Shown: positions 13,159 to 14,658 of the stretch, in pieces | Layout: every line of letters begins with the position of its first letter | How positions within the stretch are numbered: position 1 is the stretch's first letter | Program-made: the position numbers and the translations under genes | Origin: Acetofilamentum sp. | GTDB lineage: Bacteria > Bacteroidota > Bacteroidia > Bacteroidales > JAFGXI01 | DNA: 14,658 nt | Assembly (NCBI GenBank): GCA_020720565.1 | Contig: DYOK01000045.1 | Coordinates: 1-14,658, forward strand | Direction: 5' to 3' | Notes under the pieces: model-generated | Told to the model about the DNA's origin: nothing | What the model saw: only the letters and a program-made list of their open reading frames with translations | The model's database searches: none

Positions 13159-13331
13159 TATCCTTTTGATGCTGACATATAGTAGGCAATTACTACAAAA
13201 GCAACGATAAAACCAAGTAGGATTAATAATTTCAGTGCTTTCTTAAATACACTATTTGATTTAATTTCTTTTAAAATAAGCAGGGCTACAATACCCATAA
13301 AGACGGCAATCGGAATAAGAAGCATGTTCAT
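13155..13331 (-). CDS. Small two-helix membrane protein, antisense to the leu operon
   Basis: A 58-codon frame on the minus strand runs from ATG (13331) to TAA (13157-13155). It encodes two hydrophobic segments (MLLIPIAVFMGIVALLIL, about 3-20, and ILLGFIVAFVVIAYYM, about 37-52) joined by a basic loop (KEIKSNSVFKKALK), a plausible hairpin membrane protein with the loop in the cytoplasm. The stop overlaps the cimA stop by complementary TTAA, a tight convergent arrangement typical of real genes. An internal ATG at 13325 is an alternative start. I do not recognise a family. I see no perfect TAnnTTTG promoter, only a near match, TATTTTTTG, upstream. It is the only gene in the 282-bp cimA-leuB gap. 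Confidence 0.6.
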   Translation of the reverse strand: MNMLLIPIAVFMGIVALLILKEIKSNSVFKKALKLLILLGFIVAFVVIAYYMSASKGY

Positions 13332-13386
13332 AAAAATGACGATTTAAGGATAAATACTGAGAGAATATCAGATGTGATATATGTTT

Positions 13387-13394
13387 TACGTTTG
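13387..13394 (+). promoter_or_regulatory. Possible internal promoter for leuB
   Basis: TACGTTTG matches TAnnTTTG 46 bp before the leuB ATG. No clear TTTG lies 19-21 bp upstream, so the promoter may be weak. It would let leuB be transcribed apart from the attenuated operon, across the gap that holds an antisense gene. Confidence 0.45.
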
Positions 13395-13440
13395 CAAAAA
13401 ATATAAAAAATAGTTTAAACAAGAATAAATATAAAAAATA

Positions 13441-14517
13441 ATGGGTAAATCGTTGAAAATTGCAGTTTTATCGGGAGATGGTATAGGTCCCGAAATAGTC
13501 GAACAAGCATTGAATGTAACAAAGTCAGTATGTAAAAAGTTCGGTCATGTGTTAAGTTACGAATATGCCATAGTTGGTGCCTGTGCCATCGATGCGGTGG
13601 GCGAACCTTATCCAAAAGCAACGCACGAGTTGTGTATGCAATCGGATGCTGTGCTTTTTGGTGCTATTGGCGACCCAAAATACGATAATAATCCGGCTGC
13701 TAAAGTGCGTCCCGAACAAGGATTACTGAAAATGCGAAAAGATTTAGGACTTTATGCTAATATCCGTCCGGTTACAACTTTTCCTTCTTTGATACATAAG
13801 TCGCCGCTTCGTGCTGATTTGGTTGATGGAGCCGATTTTATGTGTATTCGCGAATTAACAGGCGGTTTGTATTTCGGAAAACCTCAGGGTCGCTCCGAAG
13901 ATGGCAATACTGCTTACGATAGTTGTGTTTATACCCGCGAAGAAGTGGAACGTATTCTGCATTTAGCCTATAAATATGCCGGACAACGTAATAAAAAAGT
14001 AACCATTGTGGATAAAGCAAACGTATTGGCAACATCGCGTTTGTGGCGTCAGATTGGGCAGGAAATTGCACCGCAGTATCCTGATATTGAGACAGAATTT
14101 ATGTTTGTGGATAATGCCGCTATGCGTATTATCCAATGGCCAAAAAGCTTTGATGTGTTGGTTACCGAAAATCTTTTCGGTGATATTTTGACCGATGAGG
14201 CTTCGGTTATTACCGGTTCGTTGGGAATGCTCCCATCGGCTTCGGTAGGTATTCATACGTCGGTATTTGAGCCAATTCACGGTTCGTATCCGCAAGCTGC
14301 CGGCAAAAATATTGCCAACCCATTGGCAACCATACTTTCGGCTGCATTGATGTTCGAGTATGCATTTGGTATGATGGATGAAAGTGCTTTGATTCGCAAA
14401 GCTGTAGCTGCGAGCATGGATGCAAAGGTTGTTACCGAAGATATTGCTGATAATGAAAAAGCTTATTCGACTACCGAAGTTGGTGAATGGATAGTGAATT
14501 GGATTGAAAGGAAATAA
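13441..14517 (+). CDS. leuB: 3-isopropylmalate dehydrogenase
   Basis: LeuB oxidises and decarboxylates 3-isopropylmalate to 4-methyl-2-oxopentanoate with NAD, and can act on 3-methylmalate in the citramalate route. The 358 residues are full length. Seen in order: GDGIGPEI (12-19), substrate-binding Arg99 and Arg109 in KMRKDLGLYANIRP, Arg137 and Tyr144 in IRELTGGLYFG, Lys192 in VDKANVLATSRLWR, metal-binding Asp224, Asp248 and Asp252 (GDILTDEAS), and the NAD loop EPIHGSYPQAAGKNIANP (277-294). It closes the operon, 282 bp after cimA, possibly with its own promoter, and is followed by a terminator. Confidence 0.96.
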   Translation: MGKSLKIAVLSGDGIGPEIVEQALNVTKSVCKKFGHVLSYEYAIVGACAIDAVGEPYPKATHELCMQSDAVLFGAIGDPKYDNNPAAKVRPEQGLLKMRKDLGLYANIRPVTTFPSLIHKSPLRADLVDGADFMCIRELTGGLYFGKPQGRSEDGNTAYDSCVYTREEVERILHLAYKYAGQRNKKVTIVDKANVLATSRLWRQIGQEIAPQYPDIETEFMFVDNAAMRIIQWPKSFDVLVTENLFGDILTDEASVITGSLGMLPSASVGIHTSVFEPIHGSYPQAAGKNIANPLATILSAALMFEYAFGMMDESALIRKAVAASMDAKVVTEDIADNEKAYSTTEVGEWIVNWIERK

Positions 14518-14546
14518 GTTAGCTGAAAATAATACTTACTAATAAA

Positions 14547-14576
14547 CCCCTGCTTCTGTTGAGGCGGGGATTTTTT
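14547..14576 (+). terminator. Intrinsic terminator after leuB
   Basis: CCCC, one bulged T, then GCTTC (14547-14556) pairs with GAGGCGGGG (14561-14569, one G-U pair) around a TGTT loop. A and six Ts (14570-14576) follow. It lies 29 bp past the leuB stop and ends the operon. Confidence 0.8.
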
Positions 14577-14658
14577 GTTAAATGACTATCGGGTTTTGCA
14601 CCCAACGATTATAAATTAACAATTTTCAATACATGCAATAAGAAGTCTGTCGAATATT
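14577..14658. other. Right edge, nothing recognised
   Basis: The last 82 bases are AT-rich, with no ORF, promoter or repeat that I can support. Confidence 0.3.

Overview
The window looks like a chromosomal segment of a Bacteroidetes bacterium, most likely Bacteroidales or a close relative. The support is: several promoters of the Bacteroidetes form (TTG/TTTG, about 19 bp, TAnnTTTG); starts without Shine-Dalgarno sequences; an HU-CCDC81/SPOR gene; nspC; and the gene order leuA-leuC-leuD-cimA-leuB, which I recall from Bacteroides genomes. No taxon below this can be named from sequence alone.

Region 1 (1-2850) is a mobile-element scar next to a tRNA. It holds the C-terminal tail of an unknown protein, a complete two-ORF ISL3/ISAon1-type insertion sequence with perfect 29-bp terminal inverted repeats, a C-terminal fragment of an IS1595/ISXO2-type transposase, and a tyrosine recombinase cut off just before its catalytic domain. 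The recombinase lies beside tRNA-Leu(UAG), a typical integration target.

Region 2 (2858-6684) is ordinary chromosome: tRNA-Leu(UAG), an HU-CCDC81/SPOR membrane protein, a damaged lipoprotein gene, nspC (polyamine synthesis) and an EamA-family transporter.

Region 3 (about 6829-14580) is a branched-chain amino acid operon. A promoter is followed almost at once by a 20-codon leader peptide (MNNNFLHILLLGIIILLQNK) with six Leu and four Ile codons, then by mutually exclusive hairpins ending in a strong intrinsic terminator. This is the architecture of a ribosome-mediated attenuator. Downstream are leuA, leuC, leuD, a Leptospira-type citramalate synthase (cimA) and leuB, then a terminator. LeuCD and LeuB can act both in leucine synthesis (after LeuA) and in making 2-oxobutyrate for isoleucine (after CimA). 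A leader rich in both Leu and Ile codons fits this dual use.

The operon is also loaded with inverted-repeat modules. One lies between attenuator and leuA. One lies between leuA and leuC and carries a broken four-helix-bundle (S23-type) gene. One lies between leuC and leuD and carries an intact GxxExxY (PD-(D/E)XK-like) gene. One lies between leuD and cimA and is a symmetric array of 6+6 TGCCAAT units with no gene. Between cimA and leuB there is instead a 58-codon antisense ORF for a two-helix membrane protein, and a possible separate leuB promoter. The attenuator and this repeated colonisation of operon gaps are the most interesting content.
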